From: Nonomuraea typhae
Lineage (GTDB): Bacteria; Actinomycetota; Actinomycetes; Streptosporangiales; Streptosporangiaceae
Length of the DNA: 64,000 bases
NCBI RefSeq assembly: GCF_009760925.1
Contig: NZ_VRLV01000011.1
Location: 330,009 to 394,008 of the forward strand
Direction: 5' to 3'
Shown: positions 7,186-16,291 of the stretch, piece by piece
How the letters are laid out: each line of letters opens with the position of its first letter
Numbering within the stretch: position 1 is the stretch's first letter
Notes under the pieces: model-generated
What the model saw: only the letters and a program-made list of their open reading frames with translations
Database searches by the model: none
What the model was told of the DNA's origin: nothing
Position numbers and translations under genes: made by a program

Positions 7186-8667
7186 TTAACCGGTGGGCTT
7201 GACCAGCGGGAACAGGATGGTCTCACGGATGTTCCGGCCCGTGAAGGCCATGATCATCCGGTCGATGCCGACGCCGACGCCGCCGGTGGGCGGCATGGCG
7301 AACTCCAGCGCCTGCAGGAAGTCCTCGTCCAGCTGCATCGCCTCGGGGTCGCCCCCGGCCGCCAGCAACGACTGCTCGACCAGGCGGCGGCGCTGCTCGA
7401 TCGGGTCGTTCAGCTCGGAGTAGGCGGTGCCCAGCTCGGTGCCGAAGCCGATGAGGTCCCACTTCTCGGTGACCAGCGGGTTGTCGCGGTGGTTGCGGGC
7501 CAGCGGCGAGGTCTCCAGCGGGTAGTCCATGACGAACGTGGGCTGGATGAGGGTGTGCTCGACGAGTTCCTCGAAGATCTCCTGGACGAGCTTGCCCTGG
7601 CCCCACTTCGGGTCCCAGTGGATGTCGCGCTGGTCGGCGTACTTGCGGACCTGCTCCAGCGGGGTCTCCGTGGTGATCTCCTCGCCGATCGCCGCGGAGA
7701 CCGAGCCGTAGAGGGTGATGCGCGGCCACTCGGCCAAGCCCAGGTCGATCTCGACGCCGTCGTGGACCACGACCGACGTGCCGAGCGCGGCCACCACGCA
7801 CCGCTGGTACATGCGCTGGGTCAGATCGGCCATGTCGTTGTAGTCAAGGTAGGTGCCGTACGCCTCGAGCATGGTGAACTCGGGGTTGTGCGTGGAGTCG
7901 GCGCCTTCGTTGCGGAAGTTGCGGTTGATCTCGAAGACCTTCTCGATGCCGCCGACCACGAGCCGCTTGAGGTAGAGCTCAATCGCGATGCGAAGGTAGA
8001 GCTCCATGTTGTAGGCGTTGATGTGGGTCGTGAACGGCCGCGCCGTCGCCCCGCCGTGGATGGGCTGGAGCATCGGGGTCTCGACCTCGAGGTAGCCCTC
8101 CTCGTGCCAGAAGTCGCGGGCCGCGCGGACGGTCGCGCTGCGCAGGTGGGCCATCTTGCGCGCCTCGTCGTTGACGATGAGGTCGACGTAACGCTGGCGC
8201 ACGCGCGCCTCGGGGTCGGTGAGACCGAGGTGCTTCTCCGGCAGCGGGCGCAGGCACTTCGCGGTGATCTGCCATGAGTCGGCGAGGATCGACAGCTCCC
8301 CGCGCCGCGAGGTGATGACCTCACCCTCGACGCCGACGTGGTCACCGAGGTCCACGTCGCCCTTCCAGGCGGCCAGCGACTCCTCGCCGACCTTGTCGAG
8401 CGAGATCATGACCTGGAGGTCGCCGGAGCCGTCACGCAGGGTGGCGAAGCAGAGCTTGCCGCCGACGCGGTTGAGCATGACCCGGCCGGCGACGGCGACC
8501 TTGTCTCCCGTGGCGGTGTCCGGTTCGAGGCCCTGGTATTTCTCCCTGACCTCGGCGTTGGTCGCCGTGCGGGGGAAGTTGACCGGGTAGGGCTCGACGC
8601 CCTCGCTGCGGAGGCGGTCGAGCTTCTCCCTCCGGATGCGCATCTGCTCGGGAAGTTCGTCGCTCAC
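7186..8667 (-). CDS. lysS: Lysine--tRNA ligase, class II
   Basis: A class II lysyl-tRNA synthetase of 493 residues. After a short N-terminal helix (PEQMRIRREKLDRLRSEG) comes the OB-fold anticodon-binding domain, then the catalytic core with motif 1 (FWHEEGYLEVETPML), motif 2 (FRNEGADSTHNPEFTMLE) and motif 3 (GVGVGIDRMIM). It charges tRNA-Lys in the cytoplasm. The GTG at 8667 gives the usual N-terminus but has a weak ribosome site. Its 3' end nearly touches the convergent oxidoreductase. It lies downstream of coaX, separated by a convergent secreted-protein gene and a terminator. Confidence 0.97.
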   Translation of the reverse strand: MSDELPEQMRIRREKLDRLRSEGVEPYPVNFPRTATNAEVREKYQGLEPDTATGDKVAVAGRVMLNRVGGKLCFATLRDGSGDLQVMISLDKVGEESLAAWKGDVDLGDHVGVEGEVITSRRGELSILADSWQITAKCLRPLPEKHLGLTDPEARVRQRYVDLIVNDEARKMAHLRSATVRAARDFWHEEGYLEVETPMLQPIHGGATARPFTTHINAYNMELYLRIAIELYLKRLVVGGIEKVFEINRNFRNEGADSTHNPEFTMLEAYGTYLDYNDMADLTQRMYQRCVVAALGTSVVVHDGVEIDLGLAEWPRITLYGSVSAAIGEEITTETPLEQVRKYADQRDIHWDPKWGQGKLVQEIFEELVEHTLIQPTFVMDYPLETSPLARNHRDNPLVTEKWDLIGFGTELGTAYSELNDPIEQRRRLVEQSLLAAGGDPEAMQLDEDFLQALEFAMPPTGGVGVGIDRMIMAFTGRNIRETILFPLVKPTG

Positions 8668-8794
8668 ACCAACAAAGGGTAGGGGATATGGCGAACTGCA
8701 AGGGCTCGTCGGTCCCGTGCAGGGGCGCTGCAGGAACGTTGCAAGCACTCTCCGTTACCAATGTTTCACAGCACCTCGGGTTCCAGGAGAGACC

Positions 8795-9280
8795 ATGATC
8801 AAGAAGATCGCGACCGGATTCCTCGCCGTCGCCGCCACCACAGCCCTTGCCCTCAGCCTCCCGACCGCAGCCGGCGCCTCCACCGCCAGCTCCTCCGACT
8901 ACGACTACAGCGATTTCTGGGGCCCGGTCTTCGCCAAGCACCACCTCGCCAAGTCGCAGGGCTGGGTCGGCGTGGACTGGGACCACGACCAGGAGTCCAA
9001 CACCGTCCGCGTGAGCGGCCGCCTCTACGACCTCGACCCCCGCAGCTACGACGAGGGCGGCAAGTGCGCCTACGTGAAGTTCCAGACCAGCGACTTCGAC
9101 TACGACTGGTCCACGGTCTACACCAAGAAGTACTGCGGCTACCCCGGCTACAAGAAGTACTCCTTCTCCGAGGACGACGTCTACAGCCTGCGGGTGAAGG
9201 TCTGCCAGGTCGGCCCCTACGGCAACCACGTCTCCAAGTGCGGCCCGTGGGAGTACCTCTACACCGCCGAGTCCGAGTGA
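8795..9280 (+). CDS. Small secreted protein of unknown function
   Basis: A 161-residue protein with a clear Sec signal peptide (MIKKIATGFLAVAATTALAL, cleavage near AGAS). The mature part is rich in Tyr, Asp, Ser and Lys and has four to five cysteines (KCAYVKF, KKYCGYPGYKKYS, VCQVGPYGN, KCGPWEYL), suggesting an extracellular beta-rich domain with disulphides. I do not recognise the family. AGGAGA sits five bases before the ATG. It is a monocistronic gene closed by a strong terminator at 9301-9338. Confidence 0.8.
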   Translation: MIKKIATGFLAVAATTALALSLPTAAGASTASSSDYDYSDFWGPVFAKHHLAKSQGWVGVDWDHDQESNTVRVSGRLYDLDPRSYDEGGKCAYVKFQTSDFDYDWSTVYTKKYCGYPGYKKYSFSEDDVYSLRVKVCQVGPYGNHVSKCGPWEYLYTAESE

Positions 9281-9300
9281 CGATCCACTCCCCCTGTACG

Positions 9301-9338
9301 GCAGGCGGCCCCCTCATCCCGAGCGGGGGGCCGCCTGC
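9301..9338. terminator. Strong terminator between convergent genes
   Basis: A perfect 13-bp stem GCAGGCGGCCCCC / GGGGGCCGCCTGC with a 12-base loop followed by TTTC. It separates the secreted-protein gene from coaX and can act in both directions. Confidence 0.9.
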
Positions 9339-9340
9339 TT

Positions 9341-10123
9341 TCATGCCGTGTTGCGGTTGTAGATGAGCCGCAGCCCGATCAGCGTCAGCCAGGGCTCGTG
9401 CACGTCGATCGAGCGTGACTCCCCCACCACCAGCGCCGCGTGCCCGCCGGTGGCCACGACGGTCACCTCGTCCGGGTCGTCGGCCAGCTCCGCCGCCATC
9501 CGCTCGACGATGCCGTCCACCTGCCCGGCGAAGCCGTAGATGATGCCGGCCTGGAGCGCTTCCACGGTGTTCTTGCCGATGACCGAGCGGGGCCGGATGA
9601 GCTCGACCTTGTGCAGCTGGGCTCCGGCCGCGGCGAGGGCGTCCACCGAGATCTCGATGCCGGGCGCGGTGACCGCCCCGACGTACTCCCCCTTGGCCGA
9701 GACGGCGTCGAAGGAGGTGGCGGTGCCGAAGTCGACGATGACGCACGGCCCGCCGTACTGGTCGATGGCGGCGAGCGCGTTGACGATGCGGTCGCTCCCG
9801 ACCTCCTTGGGGTTGTCCATCCGGACGGGCACGCCGGTGCGCACCCCCGGTTCGACGATGACCGCGGTGACGTCGCCGTAGTAGCGGCGGCACATCTCCC
9901 GCATCTCGTTGAGCACCGAGGGCACGGTGGAGCAGATCGCGATGCCGCTGACGTCGGCCCCCTTGAGCAGGGGCGACTGTCCTAGCAGCCCCTGGAGCAC
10001 GACGGCGATCTCGTCGGCGGTACGGCGGGCGTCGGTGGCCAGCCGCCAGTGCTCGATCACCTCTTCGCCCTCGAAGAGTCCGAGCACGGTGTGGGTGTTG
10101 CCGACGTCGATCGTGAGCAGCAT
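9341..10123 (-). CDS. coaX: Type III pantothenate kinase
   Basis: A 260-residue CoaX of the ASKHA fold. The phosphate-1 loop is LLTIDVGNTHTVLGLF at the N-terminus, the KEVGSDRIVNALAA block binds pantothenate and the CVIVDFGTATSFDAV block is the second ATP motif with the catalytic Asp. It phosphorylates pantothenate to begin CoA synthesis. It is the last gene of the panG-panC-nadBC-coaX run, three bases after the nadB-nadC stop, so it is almost certainly co-transcribed. I chose ATG 10123 over a TTG three bases upstream. Confidence 0.95.
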   Translation of the reverse strand: MLLTIDVGNTHTVLGLFEGEEVIEHWRLATDARRTADEIAVVLQGLLGQSPLLKGADVSGIAICSTVPSVLNEMREMCRRYYGDVTAVIVEPGVRTGVPVRMDNPKEVGSDRIVNALAAIDQYGGPCVIVDFGTATSFDAVSAKGEYVGAVTAPGIEISVDALAAAGAQLHKVELIRPRSVIGKNTVEALQAGIIYGFAGQVDGIVERMAAELADDPDEVTVVATGGHAALVVGESRSIDVHEPWLTLIGLRLIYNRNTA

Positions 10124-10126
10124 CAA

Positions 10127-12604
10127 TTACCCCCGTAGATCCAGCGCGATGTCCAGGGCCGGTGCGGAATGCGTGAGCGATCCCACCGCAAGATAGTCAA
10201 CGCCAGTTTCAGCCACATCACGGGCCTTTTCCAAGGTCAATCCGCCGCTGGCTTCCAACTTCGCTCGATCTTTCGTGATTTGTACGGCATGAGCCATCTG
10301 TTCGACGGTGAAGTTGTCCAGCAGAATCACCTCGGCCCCCGCGGTCAGAGCCTCCTCCAGTTGCTCCAGCGTGTCCACCTCGACCTCGACCGGCACGCCG
10401 GGGAACCGCGCACGCACCGCCTCGAACGCCGCGGCCACCCCACCGGCCGCCACCACGTGGTTGTCCTTGATCAGCGCCGCGTCCGACAACGACATGCGGT
10501 GGTTGACCCCGCCTCCGGCCCTGACGGCGTACTTCTCCAGCGCCCGCAGCCCCGGCAGCGTCTTACGGCTGTCGCGCACCCGCGCCCCGGTGCCCTCCAG
10601 CGCCGCCACCCACGCGCCGGTCAGCGTCGCGATCCCGGACAGGTGGGTCAGCAGGTTGAGCGCGGTGCGCTCGGCGGTCAGCAGGGCGCGCGTGTCCCCT
10701 TCCACCGTCATCAGCACCTGGCCCGCCTCCACCCGCTGCCCGTCCTCGACCAGCCTGGTCGTATACGTAGAGCCTGCGACGATACGGCCGGCGCCCAGCC
10801 GGGCGAAGACCGCCTCGGCCACGCCCAGCCCGGCCACGATCCCCGCCTGGCGGGCCACCACGTCACCGGCCGAACGATGCCCCTCGGGGATCGTGGCCAG
10901 ACTGGTCACGTCCCCCGCCTCCTGAAGGTCCTCGGCCAGCGCCCGGTCGATCACCGCCTGGATCTCCGGCGCACCGGCGTCCAGCGTGAGCCCATGCGGC
11001 GTGTACGTCATGTGCAAGCCCTCCTCCGTCAGTCGCACGTCCAGATGCCCGAGCCAGCGCTCGTCGTCACGCTCGCCGTGGTCCTCGCGCCAGTGCGAGC
11101 CCCTGGTCTCCTCGCGGGCGAGCGCGACGGCCGTGAGCACCGTGGCGACCGTCAGCAGGTTGGTCGCCTCCCACGCCTCGGTGCGCGGGTCCACCTTCAC
11201 CGGCGTCCACCGGGCGTCGCGCAGCGCCTTGGCGGTGAGCGCCAGCGACTCGCGGCTGCGCAGCACGCCGGCCCCCCGGCTCATGTGCGCCTGGACCCTG
11301 GGCCTGATCCGGGGATCGCACAACCCCTCCGGGGCCGTGCCCTCGACCGCCCGCCGTACGGACGGCTCGATGTCCTGGGCGATGCGCTCGGCGAAGACCA
11401 GGCCCTCCAGCAGCGAGTTGGAGGCCAGCCGGTTGGCGCCGTGCACGCCGGTGCAGGCGACCTCGCCGCACGCGTACAGGCCGGGAATCGACGTGCGGCC
11501 GTGCAGATCGGTCCGGACGCCGCCGCTGGCGTAGTGCGCGGCGGGCACCACCGGGATCAGGTCCCTGGCCGGGTCCAGGCCGTGCTCCAGGCAGAGCGCG
11601 CGGACCGTCGGGAACCTGGTGCGCCACGTCTCCTCGCCGAAGTGGCGGCCGTCGAGGTAGACCTGGCCCGGCTGCCGCATGATCGCCTTGGCCACCACGT
11701 CCCGCGGGGCCAGTTCGGCCAGCTCGTGCACCTCGTCCATGAACCGCCTGCCGTGCTCGTCCACCAGGAGGGCGCCCTCGCCCCTGACCGCCTCGGTGAT
11801 CAGCGGCTGCTGGCCCGCGGCGTCCTCGCCGACCCGCAACACCGTCGGGTGGAACTGCACGAACTCCAGATCCCGCACGACCGCGCCCGCCCGCAGCGCC
11901 AGCGCCACCCCGTCACCGGTGGAGACGAGCGGATTGGTCGTCGACTGGTAGATCTGCCCCATGCCGCCCGTGGCCAGCACGACCGCGCCCGCGTGCACCG
12001 CGCCCACGCCGTCGCGCGCGCCCTCGCCCATCACGTGCAGCGTCACCCCGGCGGCGCGGCCCTCGGCGTCCTTGAGCAGGTCCAGGACGAGGGCGTGCTC
12101 GATGACCTCGATCCCGTGCTCGTGCAGCGCGGCCACGAGCGCACGCTGCACCTCGGCGCCGGTCGCGTCGCCGCCCGCGTGCACGACGCGGTTGCGCCGG
12201 TGACCGCCCTCACGGCCCAGCTGGAGCTCGCCGCCGTCCGTCCGGTCGAACTCGGCGCCGCGCGCGATCAGCCGCCTGACCGCGTCCGGGCCCTCGGTCA
12301 CGAGCGTCCGTACGGCTGCCGCGTCGCACAGCCCGACGCCGGCGATCAGCGTGTCGTTCAGGTGCTCCTCAGGGGTGTCGGCCGGGTCCAGCACGGCGGC
12401 GATCCCGCCCTGGGCGAACCGGGTGGAGCCGGCGCCCAGCACGTCCTTGGTGACGACCAGCACCTTCGCCTCGGGATTCAGCTCGGCATGGCGCAACGCC
12501 ACGGTCAACCCGGCCACCCCGGAGCCCACGACGACGACGTCGGCCTCGCGGGTCCAGCCGGGTTCCGGGGCGCTGAGCCGCAGGGGGATCGCCGGTCCGC
12601 TCAT
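10127..12604 (-). CDS. nadB-nadC: L-aspartate oxidase fused to nicotinate-nucleotide pyrophosphorylase (NadB-NadC)
   Basis: One uninterrupted 825-codon frame. Residues 1-531 are NadB: an FAD dinucleotide loop (ADVVVVGSGVAGLTVALRHAE), the SRGA-type block GSTRFAQGGIAA, the HPT active-site region (FVQFHPTVL) and the GEVACTGVHGANRLASNSLLE signature. It oxidises aspartate to iminoaspartate. Residues 532-825 are NadC: ALAEDLQEAGDVTS, the ERTALNLLTHLSG motif, RDSRKTLPGLR and KDNHVVAAGG, the enzyme that converts quinolinate and PRPP to nicotinate mononucleotide. NadA is not in the window. An ATG at 11011 preceded by GGAGGAGG shows that NadC may also be made separately. AGGAGA precedes the NadB ATG. 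Upstream is panC, downstream coaX. Confidence 0.93.
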   Translation of the reverse strand: MSGPAIPLRLSAPEPGWTREADVVVVGSGVAGLTVALRHAELNPEAKVLVVTKDVLGAGSTRFAQGGIAAVLDPADTPEEHLNDTLIAGVGLCDAAAVRTLVTEGPDAVRRLIARGAEFDRTDGGELQLGREGGHRRNRVVHAGGDATGAEVQRALVAALHEHGIEVIEHALVLDLLKDAEGRAAGVTLHVMGEGARDGVGAVHAGAVVLATGGMGQIYQSTTNPLVSTGDGVALALRAGAVVRDLEFVQFHPTVLRVGEDAAGQQPLITEAVRGEGALLVDEHGRRFMDEVHELAELAPRDVVAKAIMRQPGQVYLDGRHFGEETWRTRFPTVRALCLEHGLDPARDLIPVVPAAHYASGGVRTDLHGRTSIPGLYACGEVACTGVHGANRLASNSLLEGLVFAERIAQDIEPSVRRAVEGTAPEGLCDPRIRPRVQAHMSRGAGVLRSRESLALTAKALRDARWTPVKVDPRTEAWEATNLLTVATVLTAVALAREETRGSHWREDHGERDDERWLGHLDVRLTEEGLHMTYTPHGLTLDAGAPEIQAVIDRALAEDLQEAGDVTSLATIPEGHRSAGDVVARQAGIVAGLGVAEAVFARLGAGRIVAGSTYTTRLVEDGQRVEAGQVLMTVEGDTRALLTAERTALNLLTHLSGIATLTGAWVAALEGTGARVRDSRKTLPGLRALEKYAVRAGGGVNHRMSLSDAALIKDNHVVAAGGVAAAFEAVRARFPGVPVEVEVDTLEQLEEALTAGAEVILLDNFTVEQMAHAVQITKDRAKLEASGGLTLEKARDVAETGVDYLAVGSLTHSAPALDIALDLRG
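11009..11027 (-). promoter_or_regulatory. Internal Shine-Dalgarno and ATG at the NadB-NadC junction
   Basis: On the minus strand GGAGGAGG (around 11020-11027) is followed after about eight bases by ATG at 11011, the expected NadC start. It lies inside the open NadB frame with no stop codon before it, so both a fused and a free NadC product are possible. Confidence 0.8.
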
Positions 12605-12850
12605 GGGGGTCTCCTCACCGAGGGAATTTCGTCAATCTGACGATAACGCCTCCCGAGGAGTGACCCGGCGGCGGGGTGGGCCCTTTGGGGGGGGTGGGCC
12701 CTTCGCGGAGGGTGGGCCCTTCAGGGGTGGGCGCCCGGGACCGGGTGCCAGGGACGGGTTAGCCGGGCAACGTGAGGTGGAGTGCCCGGAACCCCGGGCA
12801 GCCGTTGGGGGTTGACCGGGGCCGGGGTGTCGCCCAGGAATCCTGATTGG
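12605..12850. other. panC-nadB gap with three GGTGGGCCCTT repeats
   Basis: No gene fits here; in particular there is no panD. GGTGGGCCCTT occurs at 12675, 12693 and 12711, an exact 18-bp spacing, in a G-rich tract. Two partial copies (GGTGGGCGCCC) follow. Their role is unknown. Confidence 0.7.
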
Positions 12851-13675
12851 TCAGGAGAGGCGGAGGACGGCGTTGTCGATGAGGCGCGTGGTGCCGACCT
12901 TGGCCGCTACCGCGAGGATGGCCTCGCCCTGGTGGGACTCGCCCACCTCGGTGAAGGTCGCCGGGTCCACGAGGACGAGGTAGTCGAGGGCCAGGTCGGC
13001 CCCTTGGAGTTCGGCCAGGGCCGCCGCCCTGATCCGGGACGGGGTGGACTCGAGCGCGCCGGCGAACAGCGCCCGGGACAGGGCCAGGGCGGTGCGGCGG
13101 TCGGCGGGTGACAGGTAGCGGTTGCGGCTGGACAGCGCCAGGCCGTCGTCCTCGCGCACGGTCGGCACGCCGGCGATCTCGATGGGCAGGTCGAGGTCGC
13201 TCACCATGCGCCGGATGAGCGCCAGTTGCTGGGCGTCCTTCTGGCCGAAGACCGCGACGTCCGGCTGGACCAGGTTGAACAGCTTGAGCACCACGGTCAG
13301 CACGCCGTCGAAGTGGCCGGGCCGTACCGCGCCCTCGACGATCGCGCCCATGCGCCCGGACGCGACGCTCACCTGGCGGTCGGGCGGGTACATCTCGGCG
13401 GCCGACGGGGTGAAGACGACCGCGACGCCCTCCTCGCGGCAGGCGTCGAGGTCGGCCTCGAGTGTGCGGGGGTAGCGGGAGAAGTCCTCCGCGGGCCCGA
13501 ACTGCAGGGGGTTGACGAAGATGCTGACGACCACCCGGGATGCCAGCGCCTTGGCCTCGCGCATGAGCGCGCGGTGTCCTTCGTGCAGGGCGCCCATGGT
13601 GGGCACCAGGGCCACCCGGCCCTCTCCTCGTGATTTGACCAGGTCTGCGCGATTGCGCGCGACGATCAGCTCCAC
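12851..13675 (-). CDS. panC: Pantothenate synthetase
   Basis: A 274-residue PanC of the nucleotidyltransferase superfamily. It has the VPTMGALHEGHRALMREAK motif near the N-terminus (HIGH-like), FVNPLQFGPAEDFSRYPRT, the GRMGAIVEGAVRPGHFDGV pantoate-binding block and LSSRNRYLSPADRR (KMSKS-like). It joins pantoate and beta-alanine using ATP. The start is the GTG at 13675. It follows the DUF2520 gene by 45 bases and precedes nadB-nadC, forming a vitamin operon. Confidence 0.97.
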   Translation of the reverse strand: MELIVARNRADLVKSRGEGRVALVPTMGALHEGHRALMREAKALASRVVVSIFVNPLQFGPAEDFSRYPRTLEADLDACREEGVAVVFTPSAAEMYPPDRQVSVASGRMGAIVEGAVRPGHFDGVLTVVLKLFNLVQPDVAVFGQKDAQQLALIRRMVSDLDLPIEIAGVPTVREDDGLALSSRNRYLSPADRRTALALSRALFAGALESTPSRIRAAALAELQGADLALDYLVLVDPATFTEVGESHQGEAILAVAAKVGTTRLIDNAVLRLS

Positions 13676-13720
13676 GCCTCAGCCTCCTGTGCCGTGATCA
13701 GGGCCGCCTTCGGGTCCCTG

Positions 13721-14611
13721 TCAGGTCCATATGTTGCCTCCCAGCGCGTCGAGCAACCGCTCGGCCTCCTCCGGTTTGAGCAGTCCGGCGGCCAGCGCGC
13801 GGTCGGCGGTCAGGCGGGCCAGGGCGATGTAGGCGTCGGCGGCCTCGGGGGCGGCCAGGATGAGCGCGTCCACGTGTTTGCGCACGGTTCCGGCGTCGCC
13901 GCGCACCACGGGCCCGGTCAGCCCGGCCATGCCGAGCCGCAGGACGTTGTCGAGGGCGGCGCTGAGCAGCGGGGCGAGCATGCGGCCCGGGTGTTCGACG
14001 CCGATGCGGCCCAGGAGCTCGGCGGATTCGGCGATCAGCGTCACCATGTGGTTGGCCGCCCCGGCCAGCGCGGCGTGGTAGAGCGCCCGGTCGGCGTCGG
14101 CGATCCAGACCGGCTCGCCGCCCATCTCGATGACCAGCGCCTCGGCGATCGGGCGCAGGGGTTCCGGCGAGGTGACGCCGTAGGAGATGCCGGTCAGCCG
14201 GTTGAGGTCGTCGTCACGGCCGGTGAACGTCATGACGGGGTGGAGCGCCAGCGGGAGTGCCCCGGCCCGCGCCGCGGGGTCGAGCACGGACAGCCCGAAG
14301 GCGCCACTGGCGTGCGCCACGAGTTTGCCGCGCAGGTCGGCGCCGGTGGCGGCCAGGCCGGCGACCAGGTCGGGCAGGGCGTCGTCGGGGACCGTGACCA
14401 GGATCAGTTCGGCGGCGGCCACCACGGCTTCCGGCGGCGAGGTCTGCACGCCGAGGCGTTCGGCGGCCCGGCGCTGGGACCGGTCGGAGACCCCGCTGGC
14501 GGCCACGATGCGATGGCCGGCCTGGGCCAGTGCGGCGCCGAGCGCGGAGCCCACTCTGCCCGCCCCCAGCACGCCGACGGCCAGCCGCGCCGGGCGGTCA
14601 CCTGCGTCCAT
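13721..14611 (-). CDS. Rossmann-like/DUF2520 protein, probable PanG-type ketopantoate reductase
   Basis: An N-terminal NAD(P)-binding Rossmann domain (LAVGVLGAGRVGSALGAALAQ) and a C-terminal all-helical DUF2520 domain (ALYHAALAGAANHMVTLI). The SGAFG and HPVMTF motifs between them are typical of the family. Members next to panC have been proposed or shown to reduce ketopantoate to pantoate (PanG) in place of PanE. Here it is immediately upstream of panC, and no PanE is visible, which supports that role. I chose ATG 14611 (AGGACGGGAT upstream); ATG 14641 is in frame. Confidence 0.8.
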   Translation of the reverse strand: MDAGDRPARLAVGVLGAGRVGSALGAALAQAGHRIVAASGVSDRSQRRAAERLGVQTSPPEAVVAAAELILVTVPDDALPDLVAGLAATGADLRGKLVAHASGAFGLSVLDPAARAGALPLALHPVMTFTGRDDDLNRLTGISYGVTSPEPLRPIAEALVIEMGGEPVWIADADRALYHAALAGAANHMVTLIAESAELLGRIGVEHPGRMLAPLLSAALDNVLRLGMAGLTGPVVRGDAGTVRKHVDALILAAPEAADAYIALARLTADRALAAGLLKPEEAERLLDALGGNIWT

Positions 14612-14892
14612 GTCATCCCGTCCTGTCAACCCGTTTGGCACTGCCGACCAGCGTAACCGCAGCTCTGCCGGACACAGGTGACCGGCCCTTTACCGCACGT
14701 TGCGTTAACGACAAAAAGGACAAGGGCATACAAACCTACGCACCCCCTGTCGGGAGAGATGAGGAGAGGGGAATTTTCATCGCATGGCAGCGGGCGCCGA
14801 GCCCACAGTGGACCCGACGCCCGCAATGACGATGTGCTGCCCCCTTAGGAGGTGCACCACTGGCCGGCCATCCGCCGACTGGCCGGCCAGAA

Positions 14893-14934
14893 AAGAGCTC
14901 GGACCGGTTTAGCGATAAATCGGTCCGGGCTCTT
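14893..14934 (-). terminator. Terminator of the chaplin-like gene
   Basis: AAGAGCTCGGACCG and CGGTCCGGGCTCTT form a 14-bp stem with one G-T pair and a 14-base loop, 10 bases beyond the chaplin-like stop. A separate CTGGCCGGCCA direct pair lies at about 14860-14890. Confidence 0.8.
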
Positions 14935-14944
14935 CGCCTTCTCA

Positions 14945-15157
14945 TCAGGTGTGGGCCGTGCCCTTGCACCCTGCGACCGCGACGCCGATGACGGCCACCG
15001 CGTTGCCGCAGATGACGATCGGGATGTCGATCGGCGCGAACACCTGGTTGCCGCCGAGGACGCTGTTGTTGCCACTGGTGTTGAGGTCGGCGTGGGCGGG
15101 GGCGGCCATGGACAGCATGGCGAGCACACCGGCGGCGGCAAGAGTCTTCTTCAACAT
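14945..15157 (-). CDS. Short chaplin-like secreted protein
   Basis: A 70-residue precursor with a signal peptide (MLKKTLAAAGVLAMLSMAAP, cleavage near AHA) and one chaplin-like repeat: NTSGNNSVLGGNQVFAP, then ICGNAVAVIGVAVAGCKG. The two cysteines are placed as in Streptomyces chaplins, which form amphipathic amyloid-like films that help aerial hyphae leave the surface. There is no sortase signal, so it is of the short type. GAGGAG precedes the ATG at 15157. Finding it supports a filamentous, sporulating actinomycete. Confidence 0.85.
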   Translation of the reverse strand: MLKKTLAAAGVLAMLSMAAPAHADLNTSGNNSVLGGNQVFAPIDIPIVICGNAVAVIGVAVAGCKGTAHT

Positions 15158-15283
15158 GAGGGGGCTCCTCTCCCTCGATGGGGGCGTGTGGTGACCGTCT
15201 GTAACGGTACCGCAAAGCGAGCACAATGAGTAGTTGTGTAATCACTAAGTGTGTCGGCATGTCGCCGTGAGATAGTCCGAGAC

Positions 15284-16249
15284 ATGTGGCTCACCTGGCG
15301 TGCCGCGATGGAACACGCCCTCTACGGAGACAGGGGTTTTTACCTTCGCGAACGCCCTTCGGGCCACTTCCGCACCTCGGTCAGCGCCGGCGACGCCTTC
15401 GCCGGCGCGATCCTCACCCTGCTGCGCCGGGTGGACGCCGATCTCGGCCATCCCGCCCACCTCGACCTCGTGGACATCGGCGCCGGCGAGGGCGCCCTGG
15501 TCAGCCGCGTGCTCAGCACCGCCCCGCCCGAGCTGCGCGAACGCCTCAACGTCACCGCCGTGGACCTCTCGCCCAGGCCGGACCGGCTGCCCGAGCACAT
15601 CACCTGGGCGACGCGGATCCCCGACGAGATCACCGGCCTGGCCGTCGCCAACGAGTGGCTCGACAACATCCCGCTCGACGTGGCCGAGCAGACCGCCGAC
15701 GGCCCCCGGCTGGTCATGGTCGACACCGGGTCCGGCGAGGAGCGCCTCGGCGAGCCCCCGCAGCCCGCCGACGCCCAGTGGCTGGCACGCTGGTGGCCCC
15801 TGCCGCGCGTGGGCGCCCGCGCGGAGATCGGCCGCGCCCGCGACGCCGCCTGGACCGCGGTCCTGGTACGGCTGGCCCGCGGCCTGGCGGTGGCCATCGA
15901 TTATGCACATCCTGTGGATAACCGCCCGCTCTGCGGCACGCTCACCGGATACCGCGACGGCTCGGTCGTTCCCCCCATACCCGACGGGACCTGCGACATC
16001 ACCGCACACGTGGCACTCGACGCCTGTGCGGCAGCAGGCGAACAAGCGGGCGCGATATCCACAAGGTTGTCCACACAGCGCGACGCCCTGCGTGCGCTCG
16101 GCATCACCGGCGCCCGCCCGCCGATCGACCTGGCGAGCACCGATCCAGCCGGCTACCTGAGGGCGCTGGCCCGCTGCACCCAGGAGGCCGAGCTCATCGC
16201 TCCCCACGGCCTGGGCGGCTTCGGCTGGCTCGAGCAGGGCACCCGATGA
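15284..16249 (+). CDS. MidA/NDUFAF7-like SAM-dependent methyltransferase
   Basis: A 321-residue class I methyltransferase of the DUF185 family. The N-terminal GFYLRERPSGHFRTS block matches the YY.....GDF.T region of NDUFAF7/MidA, followed by SAM motif I (LDLVDIGAGEGALVSRVL), the ANEWLDNIP motif and GTLTGYRDG in place of GTLR.Y. In mitochondria NDUFAF7 methylates an arginine of the NuoD-type subunit NDUFS2 during complex I assembly. A lone NuoD-like gene lies 6 kb downstream (22226-23380), a suggestive pairing. ATG 15284 and an upstream GTG 15251 are both possible starts. It diverges from the chaplin-like gene. Confidence 0.75.
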   Translation: MWLTWRAAMEHALYGDRGFYLRERPSGHFRTSVSAGDAFAGAILTLLRRVDADLGHPAHLDLVDIGAGEGALVSRVLSTAPPELRERLNVTAVDLSPRPDRLPEHITWATRIPDEITGLAVANEWLDNIPLDVAEQTADGPRLVMVDTGSGEERLGEPPQPADAQWLARWWPLPRVGARAEIGRARDAAWTAVLVRLARGLAVAIDYAHPVDNRPLCGTLTGYRDGSVVPPIPDGTCDITAHVALDACAAAGEQAGAISTRLSTQRDALRALGITGARPPIDLASTDPAGYLRALARCTQEAELIAPHGLGGFGWLEQGTR

Positions 16250-16291
16250 CCGCCATGGCCGATCACTCTCCGTTATGAGACGATCGCGCTC

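Noticed and set aside
8853..9893. 346-codon minus frame across the secreted gene and coaX
   Set aside because: Arg-rich shadow of coaX; the terminator at 9301 lies inside it.
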